NCBI RefSeq assembly: GCF_904528075.1 | Contig: NZ_LR882035.1 | Location: 992,001-1,056,000, forward strand | Length of the DNA: 64,000 bases | Source: Agreia sp. COWG | GTDB lineage: Bacteria; Actinomycetota; Actinomycetes; Actinomycetales; Microbacteriaceae | Direction: 5' to 3' | Shown: positions 38,749-48,316 of the stretch, piece after piece | Numbering within the stretch: position 1 is the stretch's first letter | Layout: each line of letters opens with the position of its first letter | Notes under the pieces: generated by a model | What the model saw: the letters and a program-made list of their open reading frames with translations, nothing else | The model's database searches: none | What the model was told of the DNA's origin: nothing | Program-made: the position numbers and the translations under genes

Positions 38749-39900
38749 ATGCTCGACATCGCCACCGACATTCGTGAGGCGCTCGACGCGGGTCGGCGCC
38801 TCGCCGTCGCGACAGTGACGGCCGTGGATGGCTCAGCACCGCGGGCCCTCGGAACCTCGATGGCCGTCGACGACCGGGGGCGCGTCTACGGCAGCATCTC
38901 GGGCGGCTGCGTCGAGGGTGCCGTCTACCAGGCGGCCGAGGCCGTGCTCGCGACGGGAGAGCCCGCACTTCACGAATTCGGCTTCACCGACGGGGATGCC
39001 TTCGCGGCCGGGTTGAGCTGCGGCGGCAGCATCGAGGTCTTCGTTCGTGAGATTGCGCCGCTGGGGGCTCGCGGAGGAATCGATGCCCGTATCGCTGATG
39101 AACTCGACGCGACGGCCTCCGGTCGACCGGCCGGGATCGCCATCGTGGTTCGAGGGAGCGCGCGTGGCGCGCTCCTCGCGGCGACGGCCTCCGCGGCAGA
39201 GGTGGTGAGTGAGGGCCTCGACGCCGGTGCCGCCGAACGGATTCTGCGAGAGCTCACGGCTCGAGTGGGCTCGGGAGCCTCGGGAACGGCGGTCGTCGAC
39301 TGCGATGGAGAACCGCTCACGGTGCTGTTCGTCGTCTCGTCTACGGCCCCGCGCATGATCATCTTCGGTGCCGTGGACTTCTCGGCGGCGCTCGCGGACG
39401 CCAGCGCCCTGCTCGGGTACCACGTGACCGTGTGCGACGCCCGGCCCCTCTTCGCCACGAGCACGCGATTTCCCTCGGCCGACGAGGTCGTCGTCGCGTG
39501 GCCGAGCGTCTACCTCGAGCAGACAGTCGTCGATGAGCGCACGGTCATCTGCGTGTTGACGCACGACGAGAAATTCGACATCCCCCTGCTCACCACGGCG
39601 CTCACGTTGCCCGTCGCGTACGTCGGGGCCATGGGGTCGAGAACGACCCACGAGCGTCGGATGCGCCTGCTCGCCGACGCGGGCCTGGGGGAGCGCGAAC
39701 TGGGCCGGCTCCACTCACCCATCGGGCTCGACATCGGCGGCAGCACGCCGCAGGAGACCGCCGTGTCGATTCTCGCCGAGGTGATCGCGAGCCGCACCGC
39801 CGCGAGCGGCGCGGCGCTTCGGCGCGTCGACGGTCCGATCCATCGCGCGGTTCCCGTGGGCGCGCCCCTGCCCGCACCCGACGAGGGGCTCGTACGGTGA
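38749..39900 (+). CDS. xdhC: XdhC/CoxI family molybdenum cofactor insertion protein
   Basis: A 383-residue protein with the XdhC_CoxI N-terminal domain (DGSAPRALGTSMAVDDRGRV; GSISGGCVEGAVYQAA) and the Rossmann-like XdhC C-terminal domain (VAYVGAMGSRTTHERRMRLL; LHSPIGLDIGGSTPQETAVS). XdhC binds molybdenum cofactor, receives the terminal sulfur and inserts the sulfurated cofactor into xanthine dehydrogenase. It overlaps the next amidohydrolase gene (GTGA). The XDH genes follow on the opposite strand. The central part (about 100-190) has extra Ala-rich sequence relative to short XdhC proteins. Confidence 0.92.
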   Translation: MLDIATDIREALDAGRRLAVATVTAVDGSAPRALGTSMAVDDRGRVYGSISGGCVEGAVYQAAEAVLATGEPALHEFGFTDGDAFAAGLSCGGSIEVFVREIAPLGARGGIDARIADELDATASGRPAGIAIVVRGSARGALLAATASAAEVVSEGLDAGAAERILRELTARVGSGASGTAVVDCDGEPLTVLFVVSSTAPRMIIFGAVDFSAALADASALLGYHVTVCDARPLFATSTRFPSADEVVVAWPSVYLEQTVVDERTVICVLTHDEKFDIPLLTTALTLPVAYVGAMGSRTTHERRMRLLADAGLGERELGRLHSPIGLDIGGSTPQETAVSILAEVIASRTAASGAALRRVDGPIHRAVPVGAPLPAPDEGLVR

Positions 39901-41282
39901 CGGGCGCAGCGCGCACGATCATCGAGGGCGCCTATGTCGCCACGGTCGATGCTGCGGGCTCCGAGTATGCCGAGGGCCACGTCGTCGTCGAAGGGTCGGA
40001 CATCGTCGCGGTCGGCCCCGGCCCGGCGCCCGAGTGGGCCGCCGATGTCGGCGGCCCCGGGCATCCGGCTGTGACCCGCATCGACGGCCGTGGACACCTG
40101 CTCACGCCGGGTCTCGTCAACACCCACCACCACCTCTACCAGTGGCTGACCCGTGGCCTGGCGCAGGACGCGATCCTCTTCGACTGGCTCACCGCCCTGT
40201 ATCCCACGTGGTCGAAGATCGACGCCGAGGTCGTTGGTGCGGGCGCGCTGGGAGGCATGGCCGTCGCCGTGCGATCGGGCTGCAGCACCATGGCCGATCA
40301 CCACTACGTCTTCCCGAGGGACTCGGGCGACATTCTCGGCAGCATCGTTCACGCCGCCCAGCAACTGGGCGTTCGGCTTTCCGTCACCCGCGGCTCGATG
40401 GACCTCGGTGCGAGCAAGGGCGGGCTGCCGCCCGACTTCGCCGTGGAGACGACCGACGCGATCCTCGTGGCCAGCGACGACGCGGTTCGACGCTTCCACG
40501 ATCCGTCCCGCGAGGCCATGACTCGGATCGCGCTCGCGCCGTGCTCGCCGTTCTCCGTGACCGCGGACCTCTTGAGGGAGTCCGCGACGCTGGCCAGGAG
40601 CCTCCGGGTGCGGCTGCACACGCACGGCTCCGAGACCCTCGAGGAGGAGGCGTTCTGTCTGGCGACGTTCGGCAAGACCCCGACGCAATACCTCGACGAT
40701 CTCGGCTGGCTCGGCGACGACGTCTGGATGGCGCACTGCGTGCACCTCGACGACCACGCGATCGCACGTTTCGCAGAGACGGGAACGGGCGTCGCGCACT
40801 GCCCCTCGTCGAACGCGCGGCTGGCTGCCGGCATCGCGCCCGTTCCCCAGCTCGTGGCGGCCGGGGTGCCGGTCGGCCTCGGCGTCGATGGCTCCGCTTC
40901 GAACGAGTCGGGCCAGCTCGGCGCCGAGATCCGTATGGCCGTGCTGATGAACCGGCTGCGGGCGGGTGCCGACGGCATGTCCGGGCGCACCGGGCTCTAT
41001 CTCGCGACGATGGGAGGCGCGCGCGTGCTCGGCCGCAGCGCCGAGATCGGATCGATCGAAGTCGGCAAGCTGGCCGATCTCGCCCTCTGGAGGGTCGACG
41101 GCGTCGAGCACGCGGGTATCGCCGACCCGGTGGCGGCCCTCACGCTCGGGGCCCAGCCCCCGCTCGCGAGGCTGCTCGTGAACGGTGAGACGGTGGTGCG
41201 GGACGGCGAGCTCACCAGAGTGCGTGAGGCCGACGTGGCACGCGAGGTCAGCCTCGCGTCGGCGACCCTCCGCGCGCGCTGA
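39897..41282 (+). CDS. 8-oxoguanine deaminase-like amidohydrolase
   Basis: A 461-residue enzyme with complete ligands: HxH in VNTHHHLYQWLTRGLAQDA, HTHGSETLEEEAF, AHCVHLDD, AHCPSSNARLAAGIAPVP and Asp in GLGVDGSASNES. The N-terminal HHHLYQWLTR block and FDWLTALYPTW segment are characteristic of 8-oxoguanine deaminases and hydroxyatrazine-type hydrolases. It probably deaminates a purine ring, making a dihydroxy-purine that XDH or uricase-route enzymes can handle. It is coupled to xdhC and ends 34 nt from the convergent XDH gene. Exact substrate not proven. Confidence 0.88.
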   Translation: MTGAARTIIEGAYVATVDAAGSEYAEGHVVVEGSDIVAVGPGPAPEWAADVGGPGHPAVTRIDGRGHLLTPGLVNTHHHLYQWLTRGLAQDAILFDWLTALYPTWSKIDAEVVGAGALGGMAVAVRSGCSTMADHHYVFPRDSGDILGSIVHAAQQLGVRLSVTRGSMDLGASKGGLPPDFAVETTDAILVASDDAVRRFHDPSREAMTRIALAPCSPFSVTADLLRESATLARSLRVRLHTHGSETLEEEAFCLATFGKTPTQYLDDLGWLGDDVWMAHCVHLDDHAIARFAETGTGVAHCPSSNARLAAGIAPVPQLVAAGVPVGLGVDGSASNESGQLGAEIRMAVLMNRLRAGADGMSGRTGLYLATMGGARVLGRSAEIGSIEVGKLADLALWRVDGVEHAGIADPVAALTLGAQPPLARLLVNGETVVRDGELTRVREADVAREVSLASATLRAR

Positions 41283-41315
41283 CGCTGGCTACTGCTCCAG
41301 ATCCCGACGCGAGGC

Positions 41316-44105
41316 TCAGGGCTGCAGCAGCCGCCAGACGCGGTCGCGCGACATGGGCAGTTCCATCGGACGCACCCCGATCGCATGGCGCACGGCGTTC
41401 GCCAGGGCCGGTGCCACCGGGTTGTAGGGCGCCTCGCTCATCGACTTCGCGCCGCACGGCCCGAGCTCATCGGCCGTGTCGGCGAAGTAGACCTCGGTCA
41501 CGGGCAGATCCGACATTTGAGGAATGTGATAGTTGCGCAGCACGGTTGTGAGGATGGTGCCGGCGCCGTCGTTGATGACTTCCTCGTACAGAGCCGTGCC
41601 GATGGCCTGGGCCACTCCGCCCTCGATCTGGCCGCGCAGCTGCGCGGGGTTCAGCACGAAGCCCGCGTCGGCGGTCTGGATCGACTGCAGGATGAGTACC
41701 TCGCCCGTGAGCGTGTTCACCGCCACCCTGAACGCGTGCACGTTGAAGGCGATGGAGCGCCGCGCCCCGTCTTCGTTGCCGGCCGCCGTGAGCCCATCGG
41801 GGCCCACGACGTCCGCCATCGCGAGCCGGCGCGAGCCCGAGGCCAGCCCGTGTTCGTCGAGGGTCCAGGCATCCGGCGGGGTCTGGGTGAGATCTGCTGC
41901 CGCCTGCCGCAGCTGCAGCGCGAGCGACTCGGCGGCGGCGAGCACGGCCTTGCCGGCCACGACGGTGCCGGCCGAGCCGAACGCGCCGGTGTCGTAGCGG
42001 GCAGCATCGGTGTCGCTCTGCTTCACCCGGATGCGCTCGGGGCGCGTGCCCAGCGCCGTGGCCGCGAGCTGCGTGTGCACCGTGGTGGTGCCGTTGCCGA
42101 ACTCCGCCGTTCCGACGCCGACCGTGTAGCCGCCGTCGGCATCCGCGGTCACCGTGGCCTCGGAGAAGTGTCCGCGCGGGGGCATCGTGGCGATCATCGA
42201 CGAGGCCATGCCCTCGCCCACCCGCCACTCAGGCCCCGTCGGAACCGGCGAAGCGTTTCCGCGAATGAGCGCCTCCTGCGCCAGATCGAGGCACTGGTCG
42301 AGACCATAGCTGCCGCCGAAGCCGATGTCGTCGCCCTCGACGTGGGTCACGATCATGGGGTCGTCGGGCCCGACCGAGTTGAGCCGGCGCAGCTCGAACG
42401 GATCGATGCCCGCCTTCGTCGCCAGCTCGTCGAGCGCAGACTCGATCGCGAAGATCACCTGGCCGAGGCCGTAGCCGCGGAACGCGCCCGACGGCAGGTT
42501 GTTCGTGTAGACGCAGCGCGCATCCACCCGCTTGTTCGGGGCGTTGTAGAGGCTGATCGACTCCGAGCACGAGTGGTACATGGTGCCTGGCCCGTGGTTG
42601 CCGTAGGCGCCGGTGTCGCTGAGCAGCTCGACCTGAAGGGCGGTGAGGATGCCGTCTGCCGTGGCGCCCAGGGTGACCTTCACCTCCATGGGGTGTCGGG
42701 TGGGTGACAGCGTGAACTCGTCGTCGCGGGTGAACTCGAACTGCACCGGGCGCCCCGTGGTGAGCACCGCCAGGCTCACGACGTCTTCGGTCAGGATCTC
42801 CTGCTTGCCGCCGAAGCCCCCGCCGACTCGGGCCGTGAACACCCGCACCGTCTCTGGATCGCGGTCGAACAGCCGGCAGATCTCGGTCTGCACCAGAAAG
42901 GGAACCTGCGAGCTGGTGCGCAGCACGAGGCGATCGGCCTCGTCGATCCAGCCGATGCTCGCGTGGGTCTCGAGATGGGTGTGCGCCACGCGCTGGGTCT
43001 GCCAGGTGCCGTCGACGACATGCGTGGCGTCGGCGAGGCCCTGCGCGATGTCGCCGTACTCGCCATGGATCTCGGCCACGAGGTTCGTCTCGGGGTCGAC
43101 GATGCGCGAGGTCGTGCCGTTCTTGTCGCCGTGGATACTCGGGGCGCCCGGAAGCGTCGACAGGTGCGGATCGAAGACGGCCGGCAGCACCTCGTACTCC
43201 ACCTCGATGAGTCGGCAGGCGGCCTCGGCGATGCCGACGGAGTCTGCGACGACGGCCGCCACGCGCTGTCCGCGGTAACGCACCACGGTGTCGAACACCA
43301 GCGTGTCGTCGGGGTCGTCGAGCCGCGACTCGTGTCGCGCGGTCGAGAACAGGGTGCTGGGGGAGTCGGCATGGGTCAGCACCGCGTGCACGCCGGGCAG
43401 GCCGGATGCGCGGCTCGTGTCCATCGCCAGGATGCGGGCGTGCGCGTGGGGCGCCTTCAGCACCACGAGGTGCAGCAGTCCTTCGACAGCGACGTCGAGC
43501 GTGAACGGCTCCTGGCCGCTCACGATGCGTGGCCCGGCGGGGGCGCCGACCGAGCTGCCGATGGGCCGGACGGGAGCCGGCGTGGGCTCGGCTGCCGCAT
43601 CGACGGCCGCACGCCGACCGGTCTTGATCACGCCGGTCGTGCGCGCCTCGAGGGCGAGCTCGACCCCGCAGGAGTCGGTGTGCACATGGTCGATCGCCTC
43701 GTCGATGGCCCGGTACCCCGTGCAGCGGCAGAGGTTTCCCTTCAACAGCCTCGGCAGCTCGGCCATGTCGTGCGAGTCGAAGGTCGAGGCGGTGACCACC
43801 ATTCCCGCCGTGCAGAAGCCGCACTGGAAAGCGGCGTGGTCGACGAAGCTCTGCTGCACCTCGGAGAGGTCTCCGGGCAGGCCGAGGCCTGCCGCCGTGG
43901 TGACGTCTTTCTCGTGCGCTCGAAAGGCGGGGTAGACGCAGGAGTGCACGGGCAGGCCGTCGATGAGCACGCTGCAGGCGCCGCAATCTCCGGTGTCGCA
44001 GCCCTTTTTCACCTCGAAGTGCTCCTGGTCGCGAAGGAAGGTTCGCAGGCTCTGGCCGGCTCGGGGCTCGGCGTCGAGCTGCTCGCCATTGATCGAGAAC
44101 CTCAT
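41316..44105 (-). CDS. Xanthine dehydrogenase, fused 2Fe-2S and molybdopterin subunit
   Basis: A 929-residue protein; ATG 44105 overlaps the FAD-subunit stop (ATGA), and a longer open frame upstream is spurious. Residues 1-85 hold a plant-type 2Fe-2S site (Cys36, 41, 44, 56; GCDTGDCGACSV) and residues 90-150 a second one (Cys95, 98, 126, 128; QCGFCTAGM, CRCTGY). After a short linker, residues about 190-929 form the Mo-binding part with GGGFGGKQE, AFRGYGLG and a catalytic-Glu segment SMSEAPYNPVAPALANAV. It hydroxylates purines at the Mo site and passes electrons over the Fe-S clusters to FAD. The FeS-Mo fusion with a separate FAD gene is an uncommon arrangement. Confidence 0.92.
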   Translation of the reverse strand: MRFSINGEQLDAEPRAGQSLRTFLRDQEHFEVKKGCDTGDCGACSVLIDGLPVHSCVYPAFRAHEKDVTTAAGLGLPGDLSEVQQSFVDHAAFQCGFCTAGMVVTASTFDSHDMAELPRLLKGNLCRCTGYRAIDEAIDHVHTDSCGVELALEARTTGVIKTGRRAAVDAAAEPTPAPVRPIGSSVGAPAGPRIVSGQEPFTLDVAVEGLLHLVVLKAPHAHARILAMDTSRASGLPGVHAVLTHADSPSTLFSTARHESRLDDPDDTLVFDTVVRYRGQRVAAVVADSVGIAEAACRLIEVEYEVLPAVFDPHLSTLPGAPSIHGDKNGTTSRIVDPETNLVAEIHGEYGDIAQGLADATHVVDGTWQTQRVAHTHLETHASIGWIDEADRLVLRTSSQVPFLVQTEICRLFDRDPETVRVFTARVGGGFGGKQEILTEDVVSLAVLTTGRPVQFEFTRDDEFTLSPTRHPMEVKVTLGATADGILTALQVELLSDTGAYGNHGPGTMYHSCSESISLYNAPNKRVDARCVYTNNLPSGAFRGYGLGQVIFAIESALDELATKAGIDPFELRRLNSVGPDDPMIVTHVEGDDIGFGGSYGLDQCLDLAQEALIRGNASPVPTGPEWRVGEGMASSMIATMPPRGHFSEATVTADADGGYTVGVGTAEFGNGTTTVHTQLAATALGTRPERIRVKQSDTDAARYDTGAFGSAGTVVAGKAVLAAAESLALQLRQAAADLTQTPPDAWTLDEHGLASGSRRLAMADVVGPDGLTAAGNEDGARRSIAFNVHAFRVAVNTLTGEVLILQSIQTADAGFVLNPAQLRGQIEGGVAQAIGTALYEEVINDGAGTILTTVLRNYHIPQMSDLPVTEVYFADTADELGPCGAKSMSEAPYNPVAPALANAVRHAIGVRPMELPMSRDRVWRLLQP

Positions 44106-44926
44106 CGTGCGCTCACCCCTCCGGCCAGTTCTTCTCGGATCTCTTCGCCGAGCAGGCCGCCCATCGCGTGTCGCCAGTCCGCGGCGCCGTGCGCATCCGT
44201 GAACCAGCTGCCGATGCCGTCGATGCCCGCCGCCAGCTCGCCGGCCGTGGGGATCCCGGCGAAGCGCAGCTGTTCCGGGCGCTCGGTCGCGGCCGTCACG
44301 GTGAGCACGAACGAGCCGTCGACAGGGTCGAGCCGGCCGATCAGCACGGCGCCGCTGCGACCGAGCGCCGATAGGGCGAGCTTGCGATACGCCGTGGCCG
44401 ACTCGAGCGAGCGCCGTGGCACGTGCACCGAGCGCAGCACGTCGCCGGCGCCGAGCGACGTGGTGGTGTTGCCGGTGACCAGCCCGGCCACGGGCATCCG
44501 GCTGTCTGTGCCGTCTGCGTTCCAGACGAGCGCCTCGGCGTCGAGGGCGGCGAAGAGCGAGGTCATGGGGCCGGCGGGCAGCGCGTTGCAGATGTTGCCG
44601 CCGATGGTCGCCACATTCCAGACCTTGAACGAGCCGTAGAGCGCGGTGCAGCACTGGTAGAACAGCGGATGCGCCGCCCAGCCGCCGTCGTTCGGCATGC
44701 GCGAGAGGGTGGCGAGGGTGGTCGTCGCCGCGACGTCGAGCCCGGCCTCGGTCGCGGTCAGATCGGGCCAGCCGAGCGTCTGCAGATCGACGAGCGTGTC
44801 GATGGCGGGGTCGGGCTCGGCGAACAGCACCGTGCCGCCGGCGAGCGGAACGGCGGACGCGCCGAGAATCGAGAGATCGGCGCGGCGTCGTGCGCTGACG
44901 ACCCGGGTCACGGTGTTGAGGTCCAT
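44102..44926 (-). CDS. Xanthine dehydrogenase FAD-binding subunit
   Basis: A 274-residue FAD-binding molybdopterin-dehydrogenase-type protein. ATG 44926 is preceded by GAGGAG at 7 nt; an upstream frame to 44992 lacks a site. Visible FAD-binding blocks are LAGGTVLFAE, TIGGNICNALPAGPMTSLFA and VHVPRRS. It accepts electrons from the Fe-S clusters of the adjacent fused subunit and reduces NAD+ or O2. The two genes overlap by 4 nt and form one operon, transcribed from the gap at 44927-45043. Confidence 0.92.
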   Translation of the reverse strand: MDLNTVTRVVSARRRADLSILGASAVPLAGGTVLFAEPDPAIDTLVDLQTLGWPDLTATEAGLDVAATTTLATLSRMPNDGGWAAHPLFYQCCTALYGSFKVWNVATIGGNICNALPAGPMTSLFAALDAEALVWNADGTDSRMPVAGLVTGNTTTSLGAGDVLRSVHVPRRSLESATAYRKLALSALGRSGAVLIGRLDPVDGSFVLTVTAATERPEQLRFAGIPTAGELAAGIDGIGSWFTDAHGAADWRHAMGGLLGEEIREELAGGVSAR

Positions 44927-44979
44927 CTGCGATCTCCTCAAACCGTCGGTGCCTGGTGCGGGTGGTGCCGTCATCCAGT

Positions 44980-44996
44980 ACACATCATGCATGTGT
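44980..44996. promoter_or_regulatory. Palindrome upstream of XDH operon
   Basis: ACACAT-CATGC-ATGTGT (44980-44996) lies 54 nt upstream of ATG 44926 in the 117-bp gap before the XDH genes. A TTTACA (- strand, about 45005-45010) upstream of it could be the -35 of the XDH promoter, so the palindrome would sit in promoter or start-site DNA. Regulator unknown. Confidence 0.4.
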
Positions 44997-45043
44997 CGAT
45001 CGTGTAAACCCGGCGGCGGCCCTTGACAGTCGTCGCGCGATCG

Positions 45044-45535
45044 TCATCCGAGCGAGGCGACCCACTCGGTGCTGCCGTCGACGAAGCCCTGTTCCTTCCA
45101 GATGGGTACTCGTGCCTTGATCTCGTCGACCAGGGCGGCGCAGGCCGCGAACGCCTCGGCCCGGTGCGCGGAGGCGACGGCGCAGGCCAGAGCGACGTCG
45201 CCGATGGCCAGGTCTCCGACCCGGTGCAGGGCTGCGACCGTGGTGCCCGGATGCGCAGCGGCCACGTCTGCGGTCACCGCGCGCAGAACGGCATCGGCCG
45301 TCGGATGCTCGGAGTACCGCAGCCAGGTTACGCCGCGGCCCTCGTCGTGGTCGCGCACAACACCCGCGAAGGTGACGACGGCGCCCGCGTGCTCGTTCTC
45401 GACGGCGGCGACGCAGGTGTCGACGTCGATGGGCCCGTCGACGACACCGGCGATGGCGACGACCGCGGGCGCGGACTCGCCGAAGTCTGTCGCGGCCGCG
45501 GCGGAATCTGCGGTGCGCTCCACATCACTGGGCAT
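45044..45535 (-). CDS. moaE: Molybdopterin synthase catalytic subunit MoaE
   Basis: A 163-residue protein with a preceding GGAGGAG before ATG 45535. It has the MoaE motifs GAVVTFAGVVRDHDEGRGV, LRYSEHPTADAV, HRVGDLAIGDVA, VASAHRAEAFAAC and KARVPIWKEQ. It transfers sulfur from MoaD thiocarboxylate into precursor Z to make molybdopterin. MoaD is encoded at 51802-52041, in another unit. The N-terminal 25 residues (AATDFGESAPAVVAIAGVV) are Ala-rich and probably disordered. It overlaps mogA by 11 nt. Confidence 0.95.
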   Translation of the reverse strand: MPSDVERTADSAAAATDFGESAPAVVAIAGVVDGPIDVDTCVAAVENEHAGAVVTFAGVVRDHDEGRGVTWLRYSEHPTADAVLRAVTADVAAAHPGTTVAALHRVGDLAIGDVALACAVASAHRAEAFAACAALVDEIKARVPIWKEQGFVDGSTEWVASLG

Positions 45536-46016
45536 GGTCTCCTCCGTGCAACTGGTCGATCACGTGGTCGAGAACGTCGCCCAGCACCGCGAGCCCGTCT
45601 TTCACGCCCCCGGTCGACCCCGGCAGGTTCACGACGAACGTGGTGCCGCCGGCTACGCCCGCGTGGCCACGAGAGAGCGATGCCAGGGGGGTGGACTTCG
45701 CACCGCGACGGCGGATCTCCTCCATCAAGCCGGGAAGTTCGCGTTCGATGAGCGGAAGCGTCATCTCGGGGGTGCGGTCCGTGGGGTTCACCCCGGTGCC
45801 ACCCGTCGTCACCACGAGGTCGGCGGCCGAGGCGACGGCCGCGCTTAGGGCGAGGCCGACCGGCTCGCCATCCGGCACGACGTGCACCGCGGGATCGGCC
45901 CAGCCGCGGGCGATCAGCCATTCGGCGATGATCGGCCCCGTGCGGTCGGGATAGACGCCGGCCGATGCCCGCGTCGAGGCCACGATGACGACGGCGCGGC
46001 GGGTGCGGCCGGTCAT
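45525..46016 (-). CDS. mog: Molybdopterin adenylyltransferase MogA/MoaB
   Basis: A 163-residue MPT-binding protein; ATG 46016 overlaps the moaC stop. It shows [39 protein letters not shown] and [20 protein letters not shown], the pattern of MogA/MoaB adenylyltransferases that activate molybdopterin with ATP before metal insertion by MoeA. It sits between moaC and moaE in a four-gene operon. Confidence 0.94.
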   Translation of the reverse strand: MTGRTRRAVVIVASTRASAGVYPDRTGPIIAEWLIARGWADPAVHVVPDGEPVGLALSAAVASAADLVVTTGGTGVNPTDRTPEMTLPLIERELPGLMEEIRRRGAKSTPLASLSRGHAGVAGGTTFVVNLPGSTGGVKDGLAVLGDVLDHVIDQLHGGDHAQ

Positions 46017-46531
46017 TCGTGCGTCCAGTCGCCCGACTTGCCGCCGGCCTTGGCGATCACGTGGATGTCGGTGATCACCACGTGCTTGTCGACCGCCTTG
46101 ATCATGTCGTAGAGGGTGAGGGCTGCGACCGACGCAGCCGTCAGCGCCTCCATCTCGACCCCGGTGACCCCGCGGGTCTTGACCGTGGCGGTGATCAGTA
46201 CGCGATCGCCGCTCGGCGCGAAGTCGACCGTGGCACCGGAGAGCGGCAGCGGGTGGCACAGCGGAATGAGAGAGGAGGTCTGCTTGGCCGCCATGATTCC
46301 GGCGACGCGCGACACCGCGAGGGCCTCTCCCTTCGGCAGCTCTCCTGCCACGAGCAGGCGAACGACGTCGTCTCGGGTGATCACCGTGGCGACGGCCGTG
46401 GCTCGCCTCGACGTCTCTGCCTTCTCGCTCACGTCGACCATCAGCACCGCGCCGTCGGCGCGAACGTGGGTGAGGGCGCCGGGGTGCTCGGTCTCGGGTG
46501 CTTCGTCGGCGGTGGACTTCGGGTCAGTCAT
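46013..46531 (-). CDS. moaC: Cyclic pyranopterin monophosphate synthase MoaC
   Basis: A 172-residue protein from ATG 46531 (GGAGA at 5 nt). MoaC motifs are ARAxGxI-like [52 protein letters not shown] and [20 protein letters not shown]. With MoaA it converts GTP to cyclic pyranopterin monophosphate. The first 40 residues are an acidic, probably flexible extension ([13 protein letters not shown]). It overlaps moeA by 8 nt and mogA by 4 nt. Confidence 0.95.
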   Translation of the reverse strand: MTDPKSTADEAPETEHPGALTHVRADGAVLMVDVSEKAETSRRATAVATVITRDDVVRLLVAGELPKGEALAVSRVAGIMAAKQTSSLIPLCHPLPLSGATVDFAPSGDRVLITATVKTRGVTGVEMEALTAASVAALTLYDMIKAVDKHVVITDIHVIAKAGGKSGDWTHE

Positions 46532-47837
46532 CGATTCTCCAGACGTCGACGGAATCTGCGGCATCGAGGTGATCGACCCCGGCGGGCAGGTGCACGAGCA
46601 CCGACGACGCCGCATAGGAGTGGAGCAGGTGCGAGCTCGAGCCGCCCACCAGCCGCACGCGGCCGTCGCTGTCGACCGTTCCGCGGCGCACCTGGTGTTT
46701 GGCGACGGGGGAGTCGACGGCCTCGGCGAGGGGGAGTCTGAGGGTCTGCCGATCTGGTCGCGCGAGGCCGGCGAGGCGCCGGAGAACCGGCCGCACGAAC
46801 ATCTCGAACGACACGAGGGCGCTCACGGGATTTCCCGGGAACGTGACGACGGGAAGGTCGACCCCGCCGCGCGGCACCTCGATGCGTCCGTAGCCTTGCG
46901 GGCCACCCGGCTGCATGGCGACCGAGACGAAGTGCACGCCGAGTGGGCCGAGCGCGTCGCGCACGACCTCGCGCGCTCCGGCGCTGACCCCGCCGACCGT
47001 GATCACCAGGTCGGCCGTCGGCGCAGCCTTCTCGATGATGTGCAGCAGCTCCGCCGCGTCGTCAGAGCGACAGGGCCACGCGATCACGGTGCAGCCGGCA
47101 TCGATGAGTGCCTGGCTCAGCACCACGCTGTTGGAGTCGTAGATCTGCCCGGGTGCGAGGGGCGTGCCGGACTCGCGGATCTCGTGGCCGGTCGAGATGA
47201 GCAGAACCCGGAGGCGACGGAGCACGTCGATGCTCGTCACTCCCGTTCCCGCGATCACGCCGAGCTGCGCGGGGCCCAGCAGCGTGCCGGCGATGAGCAG
47301 CGTATCGCCGCTCTGCACATCGCTGCCCCGCCGCCGCACGAACTCCTCGGGGGCAGGCCCCGCGGTGAACGAGACGATCGGCGCCGCCATCTCGGGATTG
47401 TCGGTTCCGGGCAGGGGCGTCGAGAAAAAGGCGTTCGGCAGGGCTCGCTCGATGGGAACGACCGCGTCGGCACCGCCCGGTAGCGCCGCACCCGTCATGA
47501 TGGGCGCGGCGCGGCCTGCCGAGAGCGCCGCGGCGGTGTCTCCCGCGTTGATCTGGTCGTCGACGGCGAGCCGGGCCGGGGCATCCGGTGTCGCGTTCGC
47601 CAGATCGGCAGCCCGCACGGCATAGCCGTCCATCTGGGAGTTGTCGAAGGGCGGCAGATCGGTGGGCGAGATGATGTCGCCGGCGAGAGTACGGCCACGG
47701 TAGCTGTCGGGATTCGCCGCGATGCGCGACGCCGACACGGCGAGGCTCTCTCTCACGCGGCTGGTCGCGAGGGGCGCGAGCAGCGCCTCAATCGCCTGGC
47801 GATGTTGCTCGACCGATCGGGAAGTCACCTGAGTCAT
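46524..47837 (-). CDS. moeA: Molybdopterin molybdenumtransferase MoeA
   Basis: A 437-residue enzyme, first of the moeA-moaC-mogA-moaE unit. Characteristic blocks are [91 protein letters not shown] and [20 protein letters not shown]. It inserts molybdate into adenylylated molybdopterin. I used ATG 47837; GTG 47870 is a possible longer start but has its ribosome site too close. The promoter must lie in the 62-bp gap to the divergent molbindin gene. Confidence 0.95.
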   Translation of the reverse strand: MTQVTSRSVEQHRQAIEALLAPLATSRVRESLAVSASRIAANPDSYRGRTLAGDIISPTDLPPFDNSQMDGYAVRAADLANATPDAPARLAVDDQINAGDTAAALSAGRAAPIMTGAALPGGADAVVPIERALPNAFFSTPLPGTDNPEMAAPIVSFTAGPAPEEFVRRRGSDVQSGDTLLIAGTLLGPAQLGVIAGTGVTSIDVLRRLRVLLISTGHEIRESGTPLAPGQIYDSNSVVLSQALIDAGCTVIAWPCRSDDAAELLHIIEKAAPTADLVITVGGVSAGAREVVRDALGPLGVHFVSVAMQPGGPQGYGRIEVPRGGVDLPVVTFPGNPVSALVSFEMFVRPVLRRLAGLARPDRQTLRLPLAEAVDSPVAKHQVRRGTVDSDGRVRLVGGSSSHLLHSYAASSVLVHLPAGVDHLDAADSVDVWRIDD

Positions 47838-47899
47838 TCTGTCGCACTGTGCCCGCGGCGTCTCGGCCACCCCCTCTCGTCGACCGCGTCTGAGGAGCT

Positions 47900-48316
47900 A
47901 TGCTTCGATTTGTGACGCAGATACGGATAAAAGACGCTGCCCTGTTTCTCGGCGTCAGCGACGACACGGTTCGACGCTGGATCGACAACGGCTCCCTCGC
48001 CGCATCGGCCGACGAGACGGGTCGCAAGGTCGTCGACGGCGTCGACCTCGCGAGGCTCGCCAAGGAGCACGCCGCCAATCCGGTCGACCCGTCCGGCATG
48101 AACAGCTCCGCCCGCAATCGCTTCGTCGGCCTCGTCACCCGGGTCACCAGCGACGTGGTGATGAGCCAGGTCGAGCTGCAGTGCGGTCCGCATCGCGTCG
48201 TGTCGCTGATGAGCACCGAGGCGGTTCGCGAACTCGATCTGAAGCCGGGCTCCGTGGCCGTCGCCGTCATCAAATCCACCAACGTCATCGTCGAATCACC
48301 CCGGAGCGCCTCATGA
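47900..48316 (+). CDS. Molybdenum-binding regulator, helix-turn-helix plus TOBE (molbindin)
   Basis: A 138-residue protein with GAGGAG just before ATG 47900. Residues 5-60 form a MerR/excisionase-like helix-turn-helix ([20 protein letters not shown]). Residues 70-136 form a single Mop/TOBE domain ([20 protein letters not shown], then [20 protein letters not shown]), which binds molybdate. It overlaps modA (ATGA) and is divergent from moeA, the right place for a molybdate-responsive switch acting on both units. GTG 47912 is an alternative start. Confidence 0.9.
   Translation: MLRFVTQIRIKDAALFLGVSDDTVRRWIDNGSLAASADETGRKVVDGVDLARLAKEHAANPVDPSGMNSSARNRFVGLVTRVTSDVVMSQVELQCGPHRVVSLMSTEAVRELDLKPGSVAVAVIKSTNVIVESPRSAS

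Noticed and set aside
42229..43986. 585-codon Arg-rich frame within XDH
   Set aside because: Out-of-frame shadow with extreme Arg/Pro content.
44106..44654. Upstream extension of the XDH large chain
   Set aside because: It overlaps the FAD subunit in another frame; ATG 44105 gives the normal Fe-S N-terminus.
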